DNA of 64,000 bases from Papio anubis (GCF_008728515.1 NC_044983.1:131125139-131189138); one strand, 5' to 3'. Shown: positions 46,040 through 56,368, numbered from the stretch's first letter. Notes: generated by a model from the letters alone, not told the origin. Made by a program: numbers and translations.

Positions 46040-46190
46040 AAACCATGGCCTCCGTGGGTGGAATAAAGAATGGAAAGATGTACTAGAGTATGCTGCTCCA
46101 GATTACTGGTGGTTTTTGTTGTCTTTGTTGGGTTATAGCAGATATTTAGGTTTGAATCCTCTCTTCCTGTGTGTGATCTTAATAAAATGA
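46040..46190 (+). repeat. local direct duplication, copy 2
   Basis: About 960 bases downstream of copy 1 in the same orientation. Its right edge runs on into the MIR at 46130-46330, whereas copy 1 breaks off near 45231. Confidence 0.85.
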
Positions 46191-46330
46191 TCTAAATCCC
46201 ATGAGTCTTCTCTCTAAAATGGGAATAAAGGAGACTTTGCAGGGCTGTTGTGAATTTTAAATGAGATAATATATATTAAAGTATATATAGCATAGTGCCT
46301 GGTTCAGAATTAGAAGTTAAGAATGATCTG
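46130..46330 (+). mobile_element. MIR SINE, sense
   Basis: 'ggtttgaatcctctcttcctgtgtgtgatctt', 'tcttctctctaaaatgggaataaagg' and 'gggctgttgtgaattttaaatgagataat' then 'catagtgcctgg' is MIR over nearly its full length. Confidence 0.8.
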
Positions 46331-46960
46331 TTTATTCACATTATTTTCTAAGGTGTCTACAATGAATATGTATCACTTCGTTAATCAGAAGAAAACCCAA
46401 TCAATATTAAAAGAGAAAGAGAGAGGGGCAGATCCTGACAGACAGGTCCTCTGACAAGCAAGGCATCAAATGCCCTTGCTATTTATTGCCATAGTGGGTA
46501 AGGAATATTAGTTTAACAATCATGCAATGGCCATATTGTAAGAGAAATTGTCATACAGAGTTTTGTTTTTTTCTGAATAGGAATCTTCAGAAGAGACCTG
46601 AGAATATATCTTATGGTTCCTTGTGTCCAAGAGTGATAAAGATTAAAGGGTTGAGTCATAGCCAGTGAATAGACATTGTCAGTTTCACCTAGGAAAGGAT
46701 GCATCTGTGGAGGATGCTGCCTTGTGAGGTAGTGAGCTCCTCACTGACTAGAGGTAATCCAGCTAAGGATACGAGACCCTTTTCCCATTAGCTTGCAGGA
46801 AAAGTTTCTGTACTGGGTGAAGGTTGGACTGGTTCTTTTCCATCCTTGTGATGCAATGAGTTCATGAAATACCAGAAATAATTTTTTTTTTCCCTTTGTA
46901 TCTTCCTAGGAACTTCCACCACCACACCTGATTCCTACCAAAATTAAAAATGTGATGTTT
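46331..46960. other. no gene or repeat recognised
   Basis: Unassigned; a T run at 46880-46891. Confidence 0.45.
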
Positions 46961-47266
46961 GGCTGGGTGCAGTAGCTCATGCCTATAGTCCCAGCACATT
47001 GGGAGGCTGAGGCGACTGGATCACCTGAGGTCAGGAGTTTGAGACCAGCCTAGCCAACATGGTGAAATTCCATCTCTACTACAAACACAAAAATTTCCTG
47101 GGTATGGTGGCGGGTGCCTGTAATCCCAGCTACTCAAGAGGCTGAGGTGGAAGAATCACTTGAACCTGGGAGGCGGAGGTTGCAGTGAGTTGAGATGGTA
47201 CCACTGTACTCCAGCCTGGGTGACAAAGTGAGACTCCATCACAAAGCAACTAAAAAAAAAAAAAAA
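46961..47266 (+). mobile_element. Alu, sense, with A-tail
   Basis: Starts ggctgggtgcagtagctcatg and ends in a 15-base A run (47252-47266). The flanks (tgtgatgttt / gtgacattt) are only weakly alike, so the duplication has decayed. Confidence 0.9.
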
Positions 47267-47580
47267 GTGACATTTGTTTTTGGCACCTTTTGCTGTTGCC
47301 CAACCCCACACGTAGGAGTGTAATAGCCTTGTGGTGCCCAAAGTGGCTCTGGGTGCAACTGTTTGCCACACCAGGGTGAGTTCTCCATCAGTGTTCCCAT
47401 CAGTACAGTGCAGAGGAAACAGCCTGGACTCTGAAATAGGAAATGCTACATTTAGATCTTGACCACTTTATGGAAAAGAGAGTAAACACAACCTACGACA
47501 AGTTTTTTAAAAAGCTTGGTTTTTCTTCTCTATAAAATATGAATGAGAAATGATTTATCATGGGCTTGCACGTAAAGGTT
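47267..47580. other. no gene or repeat recognised
   Basis: Unassigned spacer between two opposed Alus. Confidence 0.45.
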
Positions 47581-47590
47581 CCTGCCTTTC

Positions 47591-47848
47591 ACCAGGCTGG
47601 AGTGCAATGGCACAATCTCAGCTCACTGCAGCCTCTGCCTCCCGGGTTCAAGCAATTCTCCTGCCTCAGTATCCCGAGTAGCTGGGACTACAGGTGCCCA
47701 CCACGATACCCAACTAATTTTTGTATTTTTAGTAGAGACGAAGTTTCACCATGTTGGCCAGGATGGTCTCAATCTCTTGACCTCATAATCTGCCTGCCTT
47801 GGCCTCCCAAAGTGCTGGGATTACAGGCATGAGCCACCGCACCTGGCC
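47591..47848 (-). mobile_element. Alu lacking its 3' end and A-tail, with target duplication
   Basis: The reverse copy starts abruptly at the 'accaggctggagtgc' block. The last ~30 bases of the Alu and any poly(A) are absent. The flanks CCTGCCTTTC (47581-47590) and CTTGCCTTTC (47849-47858) match at 9 of 10, directly at the truncation point. The 47560-47832 frame is Alu read-through. Confidence 0.9.
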
Positions 47849-47858
47849 CTTGCCTTTC

Positions 47859-48109
47859 CTTTTCCCTCTTCCTTCTTACAACTTCTCTCCTTAATTTTGT
47901 TTCTTATTTTTTTCCTTAGGCTATTTTCCTTTTTCCTCCCCTTTCCCTAATGCTAACAACAATCTTCTGCTTTTGTCTGGTCATTTCAAATTTGTAAATA
48001 TACGTTCTTATGCTTTTTCAGTTGGTCCTCACCAAAAAGTAAAGTTTGTAAAGAGAAAAGAGTAGAAAGAAAGAAAAGAAAAAAAAAAAAGCAAACAAAA
48101 ATCACTCCT
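47859..48109. other. pyrimidine-rich to purine-rich sequence, nothing recognised
   Basis: C/T-rich at 47859-47960 and A/G-rich at 48050-48095. Confidence 0.5.
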
Positions 48110-48195
48110 GTGAGGCAGGTAGTGTCATTTTATCTTTACAGGTGAGAAAACTGAGACCAAGAGAAATGAAATAATTTGTCTAAAGATACAGGGCA
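48110..48195 (-). mobile_element. MIR SINE fragment, antisense
   Basis: 'gtcattttatctttacaggtgagaaaactgagaccaagag' then 'tttgtctaaagatacaggg' is the antisense MIR core. It ends where the L1 begins. Confidence 0.7.
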
Positions 48196-48618
48196 ATCAA
48201 CAGAAGACTTGATAGAAATAATGTGGTACATGTACACCATGGAATACTATGAAGCCATAACAAAGAACGAGATCATGTCCTTTGCAGCAACATGGATGGA
48301 ATTGGAGGCCATTATCCTAAGCAAACTAACACAGAAACAGAAAACCAAATACCACATGTTCTCACTTGTAAGTGGAAGCTGAGCAATGAGAACACGTGGA
48401 CACAGAGAGGGGAACAACAGGCACTGGGGCCCATTTGAAGATGGAGGGTGGGAGGAGGGAGAGGATCAGAAGAAAATACCCATTGTGTACTATGCTTATT
48501 ACCTGGGAAGGAAAATAACCTGTATACCAAACCTCCATGACACACAGTTTACCTGTATAACAAACTTACACATGTATCTCTGAACCTAAAATAAGTTAAA
48601 AAAATTAAAATAAAAACC
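48196..48618 (+). mobile_element. L1 3' end (L1PB/L1MA class), sense
   Basis: The last ORF2 codons ('WYMYTMEYYEAITKNE', 'KQKTKYHMFSL', stop near 48382), then the 3' UTR ('gaacacgtggacacagagaggggaacaac', 'gggcccatttgaagatggaggg') and an A-rich end. Confidence 0.9.
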
Positions 48619-48803
48619 GAAAAGCGAAAAAAGAGAAGCTGTAGGGCAGGACAGACAAGAGTAAAACCTGGGCCAACCCCAGTGTCGCAGGGACTAAAGG
48701 AGATGCTGGCTGCTCTCATTTCTTTGATGTTTTCACCAAATTAAAAAGGAAGGAAAATATCAAAATAGGGTTTAACAAATAAAGTCTATTCATAAATGAC
48801 TGC

Positions 48804-49171
48804 TTTTATTTATTTATTTATTTATTTACTTACTTATTTATTTTTTATTTCAGTAGGTTTTTTTGGGCAACAGGTGGTGTTTGGTTACAAGAATAAGTTC
48901 TTTAGTGATGATTGCTAAGATTTTGGTGCATCCATAACCCGAGCAGTGGAGCAGTGTACGCTATACCCAATGTGTAGTCTTTTATCCCTCACCCGACTCC
49001 CACACTTTCCCTGAGTCCCCAAAGTTCATTGTGTCATTCTTACACCTTCGCATCCTCATAACTTAGCTCTTGCTTGTAAGTGAGAACATGTGATGTTTGG
49101 GTTTCCATTCCCGAGTTACTTCACTTAGAATAATAGTCTCCAATTCCATCCAGGTTGCTGCAAATGCCATT
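48804..49171 (-). mobile_element. L1 3' end (L1PB/L1MA class), antisense, with target duplication
   Basis: A TTTA-repeat tail (48804-48850), then 'ggtggtgtttggttacaag' to 'atagtctccaattccatccagg'. The 12-bp duplication ATAAATGACTGC is exact (48792-48803 and 49172-49183). The left end stops in the 3' UTR / ORF2 junction, so only the last ~370 bases were inserted. Confidence 0.95.
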
Positions 49172-49183
49172 ATAAATGACTGC

Positions 49184-49399
49184 ATGTAAAACTTACAAAA
49201 TACATGCAGTTTGTATCTATTATCATTTGGTGGGAAAAGGTTAAAATGTACATTTGAGGATCTTCTTGGATGTCAGGTTGAGGCCAAATGGCCATTCAGA
49301 GCTCACCCCCTCCCCTTCACTGGCCTGTGCAGACGCTGTGGGTTGGCAGGAAATGTTCTGGTAGGAAATCACACAGGAGCTGGCCAGTTGCTTTGGCAG
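49184..49399. other. no gene or repeat recognised
   Basis: Unassigned, moderately GC-rich. Confidence 0.4.
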
Positions 49400-49790
49400 A
49401 GGGTGGCTGGTAGGCTTTTCAATTAAAATAAATCACAGTGATTGAGCCATCATATGAGCAGAGGGTTTGATGGCAATAAAAAGGAACACACTGATGTGTT
49501 TTGAAAGACTGGTGACTTATTGCAATGGAGCATGGGAAATGAAGCAATGCGGGGCCAGCACCGCCTCCCCTTCCCCTGCCCCCTCCCCCCGAAAGGGCTC
49601 TCAACACCACAGGAAACGCGCCATGGCCATCATGAAGCGGGGCTGAGCCACAGACGCAGTATTGTTCATTGGGCCTCAGACCAGGCAGCCAACTTGATTA
49701 CGATTTGGCAGACGCTGGGTCTCTGAAGTAATTTCAGACCTGCCCCAATCACAAGCGAATATCAAGTCATAAAACAAAAGAGCCGGGAGG
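49400..49790. promoter_or_regulatory. candidate conserved/regulatory segment (hypothesis)
   Basis: No repeat signature. Eleven CpGs lie between 49549 and 49785, the densest group in the window. A/T-rich homeobox-type text (tcaattaaaataaatcac, 49418-49435) precedes a C-rich core. No frame with a recognisable domain covers it. The role is inferred from composition only. Confidence 0.3.
49567..49590 (-). other. G-quadruplex motif (minus strand)
   Basis: The plus strand has four C runs of at least four bases with 1-2 base spacers (CCCC-TT-CCCC-TG-CCCCC-T-CCCCCC), so the minus strand fits the canonical four-run quadruplex pattern; the plus strand could form an i-motif. Confidence 0.85.
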
Positions 49791-49794
49791 GCAA

Positions 49795-49860
49795 CTGTTC
49801 CAGCCCCTTCATTTTACAGATGAACCAACTGAGACTCATGGCACAGGAGGAAGATCTGGA
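49795..49860 (-). mobile_element. MIR-like fragment, antisense
   Basis: 'agccccttcattttacagatgaaccaactgagactcatgg' is typical of antisense MIR-class cores. Confidence 0.55.
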
Positions 49861-49894
49861 GTTGGAGCGAGCTGACCTGTGCTGGGGTTTTCAT

Positions 49895-50085
49895 CCATCC
49901 ACTTGCTGGGCAGATGGCCTTGGGCATGCCCTTGGTGGTCCTGGGCCTCTGTCTCCTCATGGATGAAATGCCGACAGTGCTGCCTCCTTCACAGAGCTGA
50001 GGAGGCACTGGAAGCACTAGATGTAAAATCCTGGGCAGAGGGCCTGGCACAGAGAAAGAGCTTATGATATTTGGTCATTAAAGCA
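49895..50085 (+). mobile_element. MIR SINE, sense
   Basis: 'cttgggcatgcccttggtgg', 'ctgtctcctcatggatgaaatgc' and 'ctgggcagagggcctggcacag' follow MIR order. Confidence 0.6.
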
Positions 50086-51240
50086 ATTTGTCCAGAAACA
50101 CACGGTTTGGAAATGGCAAATCCAGGGCTTAGATATGGAGTCTTTGACACCAAATCAGTGCTCTTCCTATTACCCACCTTAGCCTCACAGAATCAACAAT
50201 TACAAAAACACTGCAACTCATTTGCATGGTTTCCGCAACCTGGGGAAAACGGTGGCTGGTGGAGGGATGAGTCTGTGAGAAGAAAGGGTCACCATAAAAT
50301 AACTGAACATTGAGCTGGGAAGGAGTTCGGGGCTGTTTATTCCAGATCTTAGTCTGACAAGCTCTGAGAAGTGTCTCAGTAGCCCAGTGTTCCAGCCCGC
50401 GACCTCCATCCCCTTCTCCAGAGGTTCTGACCCTTCTGAGGCCTGCTTTCCAGGAAATGCTGAACTGATTTTTCCTCATTGATGTTCATTTTAATGATTC
50501 CAGCTTCAGTGTAACCCCTCCCAGGGGGACTTGCTCCTTCCTTTGGTCATGACTTGAAGCTAAAAGAGTCAGATGCTAATGGAGGAATTAGAAGCTTTAG
50601 CTAATCAGCAGGAGAGTGCTCTGCACTGTGTCTATACCCAAGAATTAGGCCATTCCTGTGGTTCTTGTTGATCTTCTGGAATCTCTAACACTCTCTTTGT
50701 TTCTATAAAGCCTACGGACGTATTTATTTAATCACTAATTCAGTTTATTCAGTTAGCATATATTAAGGTCCTACGAGATTTTATACATAGCTGTAGGCCT
50801 AAGAGAGGCAGAAGGGTTAGTCAGTCCAGTTAAGTGGAGTGGTGCCATGACCAGCCTCGATGGGCATATGGAAGCCACGCCTGCTGCCTGGAGTCTCAAA
50901 AGGGGAATTGCAGAACTGGCAAGATGGTGGAGGCGCAAGAGAGCAGTTTTTCAAGTGTCTTGGGAAGAAGGGCATGCAGGTGGAGACAGGTACCTGTGTA
51001 AACACAGTGAGGTTGGAAATTCTATTGTGTGTTTCAGAATTTTAAGTCATTTCTCATGAGTGGAGGACAGGTTATACAATAGTTTCAGATATGGAGTCAT
51101 GAGAATTTAAGAGGCAGGCAGGGTGCATTAGACTGTGCATGATTTCTTCGGAGTTGTTCAATGTGGTGGCCTGCAGATTACCTCAGGAACGGTCTCTGTG
51201 CTAAGGAGTGTGGATTTTTTTCCTGAAGACAAAAGGGACT
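50086..51240. other. no gene or repeat recognised
   Basis: Many short frames on both strands (50071-50479, 50817-51059); none shows a recognisable domain. Confidence 0.45.
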
Positions 51241-51244
51241 GAGA

Positions 51245-51480
51245 TATACCATAGAGTAGAGCCTCGGAGACTGGACTATTAGGCTTGGATCCATGTTCCA
51301 CTAATGTTAGGCAAGTGACTTAATCACTCTCTGCTGTTTCCTCATGTGCAAAATGGGAAAAATGTAAATATCCACTTTATAGGGTTGTTGGGATTATTTA
51401 ATGAGTTGAATTATGTAAAACATTGAAAACTGTGCTTTTAACCTTGTGTGGCTATATGAGTGTTGCTACTGTTGTTATGA
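51245..51480 (+). mobile_element. MIR SINE, sense
   Basis: 'gttaggcaagtgacttaatcactctctgctgtttcctcatgtgcaaaatggg' then 'tttatagggttgttgggattatttaatgag' is a clear MIR core with 3' part. Confidence 0.85.
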
Positions 51481-51690
51481 CTCATGGACTTTTCACAGGA
51501 GGGAAAGTTAGACAGATGGTCTTCTAGACAACAATTTTATAATAATGAGGAAGATGGATTAGAAAAGGATGGAAAAAGAAGCAGGTAGGCCATTAATAAG
51601 AGGTGGAAAAAGTTTAGGGGAAAGAAAAATGGAGCTCTAAAGTTTGTTAGAGGTGATAGGGATGGAAGAGAAGAGGCTAGATAATAATTC

Positions 51691-51733
51691 CCTCATTAAT
51701 CGGAGTGTCAAGCTACCTCATTAATTGGGGTAT
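51691..51733. repeat. 25-bp minisatellite, left part, split by an LTR
   Basis: Unit 1 is 51691-51715 (cctcattaatcggagtgt, caagcta). Unit 2 starts at 51716 and continues after the LTR at 52301-52307. A partial third unit is at 52308-52320. Taking out the LTR and one GGTAT restores the 25-base period exactly. Confidence 0.85.
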
Positions 51734-51786
51734 TGTGTTAGTCTGAGTTCTCCAGAGAAACAGAGCAATAAGAAAATACCTCTATA

Positions 51787-51842
<56 letters not shown>

Positions 51843-52295
51843 GAAGAAAGATTTACTGTAAGAAATTGGCTCACATGATTATGGAGGCTGAAAAGTCCAA
51901 GATCTGCAGTCAGCAAGCTAGAGATCTGGGAGAGCCAGTGGTATATTTCCAGTTGAAGTTCCCAGTTTAAAGGTCTAAGAACCCAAAGAACCAAATGGTG
52001 TAAGTTTCAGTTTGAGTTCGAGTTTGAAGGCAGGAGGAGACTGATGTCCCAGCTCAAAGTCAGTCAGGCAGAGAATAGAATTCTTTCCTACTCAGCTTTT
52101 TATCCCAGTTAGGTCTTCATCAGATTGGGTGAGGCCCACCCACATTGGGAAGGCCAATCTGCTCACTCAGTCTCCTGATTGAAATATTTATATTATCCAG
52201 AAACCCCCTTGCAGGCCCACCCAGAAATAATATTTGACCAAATATCTGGGCATCTCATGGCTTAGTCAAATTTACACATAAAATTAATCATCACA
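51734..52295 (-). mobile_element. HERV-L-type solo LTR (MLT2-like), antisense
   Basis: 'gttagtctgagttctccagagaaacag', 'attggctcacatgattatggaggctg', 'gatgtcccagctcaaag', 'gaggcccacccacattggg', 'aatatttgaccaaatatctgggc', ending in ttaatcatcaca. The 5-bp duplication GGTAT is exact (51729-51733 and 52296-52300). Carries (ATCT)14. Confidence 0.85.
51787..51842. repeat. (ATCT)14 tetranucleotide microsatellite
   Basis: Fourteen uninterrupted units within the LTR, likely a length-variable STR. Confidence 0.98.
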
Positions 52296-52300
52296 GGTAT

Positions 52301-52320
52301 CAAGCTACCCCAGTAAATGG
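52301..52320. repeat. 25-bp minisatellite, right part
   Basis: caagcta completes unit 2; ccccagtaaatgg starts unit 3, which then diverges. Confidence 0.8.
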
Positions 52321-52620
52321 TGGTTAAAACAGCACTTATTCTTTACTGCTCATATGACTGCAAGTTGGCTGGGGTGCAGCTGATACAAGCTTGGCTTGGT
52401 TGGGCTCTCTTATGTGTCTGTGTCTTTGCTGGAGATTGGCTGACCTAGGTTGGACTTGGTTTGGGCAGTTCTGTTCCACATGTATCTCATCCTCTATCTT
52501 GGACTGGTGGTCTGTCCTCTGCTAGCCATGAAGATGACAGAGCAAACTGAAACATGAAAGGCTTCTTAAGGTCCAGACTCCATTGGTGCAGAATGTAGCA
52601 AAGCTTTCCTCTACTCTACT
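52321..52620 (-). mobile_element. possible ancient LTR-like repeat
   Basis: 'ttggctggggtgcagctgatacaagc' and 'gggctctcttatgtg' resemble antisense blocks of an old mammalian repeat ('gcttggctggg ... ggtctctcatg'). Family not recognised. Confidence 0.3.
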
Positions 52621-53835
52621 AGATGATCTGACATAAGGAAAATATTTATTGACTGAGATGTTTGGTTTGCTGACTGTGGAGGTGAATTAAAGTATTTACA
52701 CACATCTTTATAGCATGAGAATATTTATGAGGTGTGCAGCACTCTAAGTGATCAGTGCTCCTCAGGGCAACGTGGAAAGACTCATGACTCTCCCTACTGG
52801 GCACCATGAACAAATCCCACAGACTCTTTCAGTCTTATTTTTCTCAATGTGGGAAGTTAGGAGGTTTGGCCAAATGTTATGCAAGATTCTTCCTGACTCG
52901 TCTATTTATTGAATCTAGGTCTAAAAAAATTACAGCACAATTTTTGTATTGGGCTTCATTTCATTTGTGCACAGTGTCATTTACCTTCCTCTGTTCTTGG
53001 CAGGGGGATTGGAGATAATGCTGCAGAAGAGCCAAGTACACTCACGAGGATAGAATTTGGCAGGAGCAGCTGTGACAGTGAGCTGGTGGATCCCTGGCCA
53101 GGAGGGAGCACAATGAGGAGAGATTCAGGACTGTCAGAAATGCATGATGCTGTAGAAAGGGATTGGATTATGCCTTCTCACTGGCCCCAGGGCTCTTGGA
53201 AGTTGTTCTAGAGAAGCACAGAAAGAAGGGAGCAGGTGCTGGGAGCCACATCTCCAGTTGAAAAGCATACAGAACAATTATTTACTGAGAACTTATGAAT
53301 GCCAAGAGCTGATCATGTGTGGTTGGAGTGGCAAGAGGTTTTGTGAGGAATATGATCTAAATTAGACCTGTACCATCCTTTAAAGTACCATATTTAAAGT
53401 ACCATCCTTTAAGAGACCTTATGGTAATAACCAAAGAGTGAGTAAAAATGTAGCACTGGGAATCAATGCTTAGGATAGGATATGTTGTAGAACACTCCAA
53501 ACTCTGGGTTACAAATTAGAATACTAAAATCCCTATTATACAGATAGTTTGTATGGCTATTTAATGATATCTTGACATTCCTCTGCTCAGCATCAGTGTC
53601 CTGCTCTATTCATACCTGCATGAAAATAAGTTCACTTTACTTGCACTGAATAGGTTTCCATAATTAGAAGGGAATTTTTACTCCTCCCTGCAACAGGGGA
53701 CAATCCATGACTGAAGTAGAAGTAACTTAACTAATGGCTGAATTTGGGGAAAGAAACAGAGCATGTCCGACTCTGTCTCTTCTCTCCCCTCTTTCAAAAC
53801 TGTCTGTCCATAGAGAGGGTGGATTTTTCCATTCA
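52621..53835. other. no gene recognised; one small tandem repeat
   Basis: Frames at 52806-53211 have no recognisable domain. The gtaccat repeat is listed separately. Confidence 0.45.
53370..53413. repeat. three-copy 14-15 bp tandem repeat
   Basis: gtaccatcctttaaa, gtaccatatttaaa, gtaccatcctttaag in series (53370-53384, 53385-53398, 53399-53413). Confidence 0.9.
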
Positions 53836-53840
53836 CCCGT

Positions 53841-54251
53841 TGATATAGTTGGTATATTTGTCCCTACCCAAATCTCATGTTGAATTATAATCCCCGGTGT
53901 TGGGGGTGGGACCTGGTGGGAGTTGATTAGATCGTGGTGGTTAATTTCTCATGAGTATTTTAGCACCACCCCCTTGATGCTGTTCTTGTAATAGTAAGTT
54001 CTCATGAAATTTAGTCATTTAAAAGCACATGGCACTTCTCTCTCTCTTGCTTCTGCTCTGGCTGTGTGATGTGCCTGTTCCCACTTCACCCTCTGCCATG
54101 AGTAAAAGCTTCCTGAGGCCTTCCCAGAAGCAGATGCAAGTGCTACGCTTCCTATATAGCCTGCGGAACCATGAGCCAATTAATCCTCTTTTCCTATAAA
54201 TTATCTAGTTTTATATGTTTCTTTATAGCAATGAAAAAATGGCCTAAAACA
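53841..54251 (+). mobile_element. MST-type solo LTR (ERVL-MaLR)
   Basis: Starts TGATATAGTTGGTATATTTG, contains 'cctcttttcctataaattatc' and ends near ctaaaaca. The duplication is CCCGT (53836-53840) versus CCCAT (54252-54256), one CpG-type change. Confidence 0.9.
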
Positions 54252-54256
54252 CCCAT

Positions 54257-54463
54257 GGGGTAAGTTCACGTGGAAATATGATAGAGACTAGGGTAGTATT
54301 GCAGTCAAGATGGGCTAGGGCATGCTGCCATACTAATAACCTCAGTGCTTCGGTCTCTTATGAGTACCAAGATACCTGTCCTTCATGAATCAGCTGTTGT
54401 CTTTGTCTCACAGGGTCTTCACTCCTGGTCCAGGCTTATAAAGAGTCTATTTCTGGAACATTG
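54257..54463. other. no gene recognised
   Basis: Unassigned spacer between two LTRs. Confidence 0.4.
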
Positions 54464-54468
54464 CTGGA

Positions 54469-54842
54469 TACTGTGGAATGAATTACATTGCCCCAAAATT
54501 CATATGTTAAAATCTGAACTCACAATGGGATGCTATTTGGAGATGTGGCCTTCGGAATAATCATGTTTAGATACAGTTATGAGGGTGGGACCCTCAGGAT
54601 TAGTACCCTTATAAGAAGAGACTCCAGGGATCTCTCCTTCTCTGTCTCTGTCTCTCTTACTCTCTTTCTGGCCTTGTGAGGACACGATCGTAAGCAGCCA
54701 GGAAAGAGAGCCCTCACCAGAACCTGACCATGCTGATACCCAGATCTCAGACTTCCAGGTTCCAGAACTGCAAGAAAGTATATTTCTGTTGTTTGAACCA
54801 CCCAGTCTATGGCATTTTATTATGGTGGCTCTAGCTAAGACA
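54469..54842 (+). mobile_element. MLT1-type solo LTR (ERVL-MaLR)
   Basis: 'ccccaaaattcatatgtt', 'tgggatgctatttggagatgtggcc', 'ccttataagaagagac', 'gagagccctcaccagaacctgaccatgctg', 'ttgtttgaaccacccagtctatgg', ending ctaagaca. The flanks CTGGA / CTGGT (54464-54468, 54843-54847) match at 4 of 5. Confidence 0.85.
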
Positions 54843-54847
54843 CTGGT

Positions 54848-55685
54848 CTTATAGCAGAGGGATTAAAAGACAAGACAAACACCCTCTGACTTCAAGAGCT
54901 TCTACTCAGAAGTTTTAGTCATCACTTTTGCTTGCAATTTTATTGTTCTCAGAAGTTATATGACCAAGCCTGAGGTCAAAGAGGTGGGAAATTATAATCC
55001 TCTCCCAGGCCCAGAATCATTTTTGACAGTGCATGCAGTGTGCTGGACTTGGAAAATGAGGTCTTACAGTGGCTCAGCCAAGCCAATGGTGGGCGAATGG
55101 CTCTGTCTAATTAGCAAGCCCCATGAGGCCACACATCTAAGCCACACCTTCTGATATAGGTTGATCAATAATTAAGCTGTTATTTTGGACTTCATTTCTC
55201 TGGCTTCCATTTCTTAAAATGTTCTGAACTCAGGAAAGGAAGAAAGGAGTGCTATATGCTCATCTCCTCAAAGCCAGATATCTATTTTGGTGAAAAAACT
55301 GAACAGAGAAATAGGATGAGGAGGGAGTATTTCTCACTTGCATTTCAACCAAGTGCTCAGCAGAATATATGAAGCTTTTAAAATTTTCTCTTAGAAAATC
55401 CCTGTAAAGCAGGTGTACTATTTTCAATTTAAAAGACGGGAAATTGAGGCTCTGTGGTTTTATGCAAGTTGCTGAAGATACAAAGAAATGCAAGTCTGCC
55501 TGTAGCTATCCTTACCTATCTGTAGCTGGTTTGTTAACCCCAGGTAAGGACAAAGGTATCTTGAAATGAAAATAGCCCCCTGTTCTCCTGCAGGACTTGA
55601 TGTCAGACCTTAGGTGTACTTCAAGGAGAAGAGAATCCTATAAATGGTGCTGCTCTATCACTCCAATCTCCACCCATCCATTTAT
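54848..55685. other. no gene recognised
   Basis: Frames at 54960-55154 and 55260-55493 have no recognisable domain. Confidence 0.45.
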
Positions 55686-55689
55686 TTAT

Positions 55690-55817
55690 AAATCGACCTA
55701 CTTATTTACCCAACCAATATTTTTTGAACACCAACTATGTGCCAGGTATGATATTAAGTTCTTGGAATACAGCTGTAACTAAGATATATAGATTCCTGCT
55801 TTCATGGCCTTAAAGAT
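55690..55817 (-). mobile_element. L2 LINE, antisense, first part of a split copy
   Basis: 'caaccaatattttttgaacaccaactatgtgccaggtatgatattaagttcttggaatac' then 'tttcatggccttaaag' is the antisense L2 3' order. It resumes at 56369 after an LTR. Confidence 0.75.
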
Positions 55818-56368
55818 TGTGATGGTTAATACTGAGTATCAACTTGATTGGATTGAAGGATGCAAAGTATTGTTCCCGGATGTGTCTGTGAGGGTGTTGC
55901 CAAAGAAGATTGACATTTGAGTTGGTGGACTGGGAGAGGCAGACCCACCCTCAGTCTTGGTGGGTGCCATCTAACCAGTTGCCAAAACAGCTACAATAAA
56001 AGCAGGCAAGGGAATGTGGAAGGACTAGGCTGGCTAAGTCTTCTGGCATTCATCTTTCTCCCATACTATATGTTTTCTGCCCTCAAACATCAGACTCCAA
56101 GTTCTTCAGCTTTTGGACTCTTGGACTTACTTACCAGGGGCTCTCAAGCCTTTGGCCACAGACCAAAACTACACTTTCAGTTTCCTTACTTTTGAGGTTT
56201 TGGGAGTCAGACTGATCCACCATTGGCTTCCTTGCTCCTCAATTTGCAAATGTCCTATTGTAGAACTTTACCTTGTGATTGTGTGGGTCAGCTCTCCTTA
56301 ATAAACTGCCTTCCATATGTACATATATCCTATTAGTCCTGTCCCTCTAGAGGACTTTGACTAATACA
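55818..56368 (+). mobile_element. HERV-L-type solo LTR (MLT2-like)
   Basis: Starts TGTGATGGTTAATACTGAG and ends tgactaataca, 551 bp. The duplication is AAGAT (55813-55817) versus AAGAC (56369-56373). Internal 'gggtgggtgccatctaacc' and 'cttcagcttttggactcttggacttac' are typical of this LTR type. A 'ttaataaactgcc' poly(A) signal lies near 56300. Frames 55917-56301 are read-through. Confidence 0.8.

Noticed and set aside
52909..53211. 100-residue plus-strand frame with a possible signal-like start
   Set aside because: No domain, and the upstream frame (52806-53018) overlaps it in another phase with equal claim.
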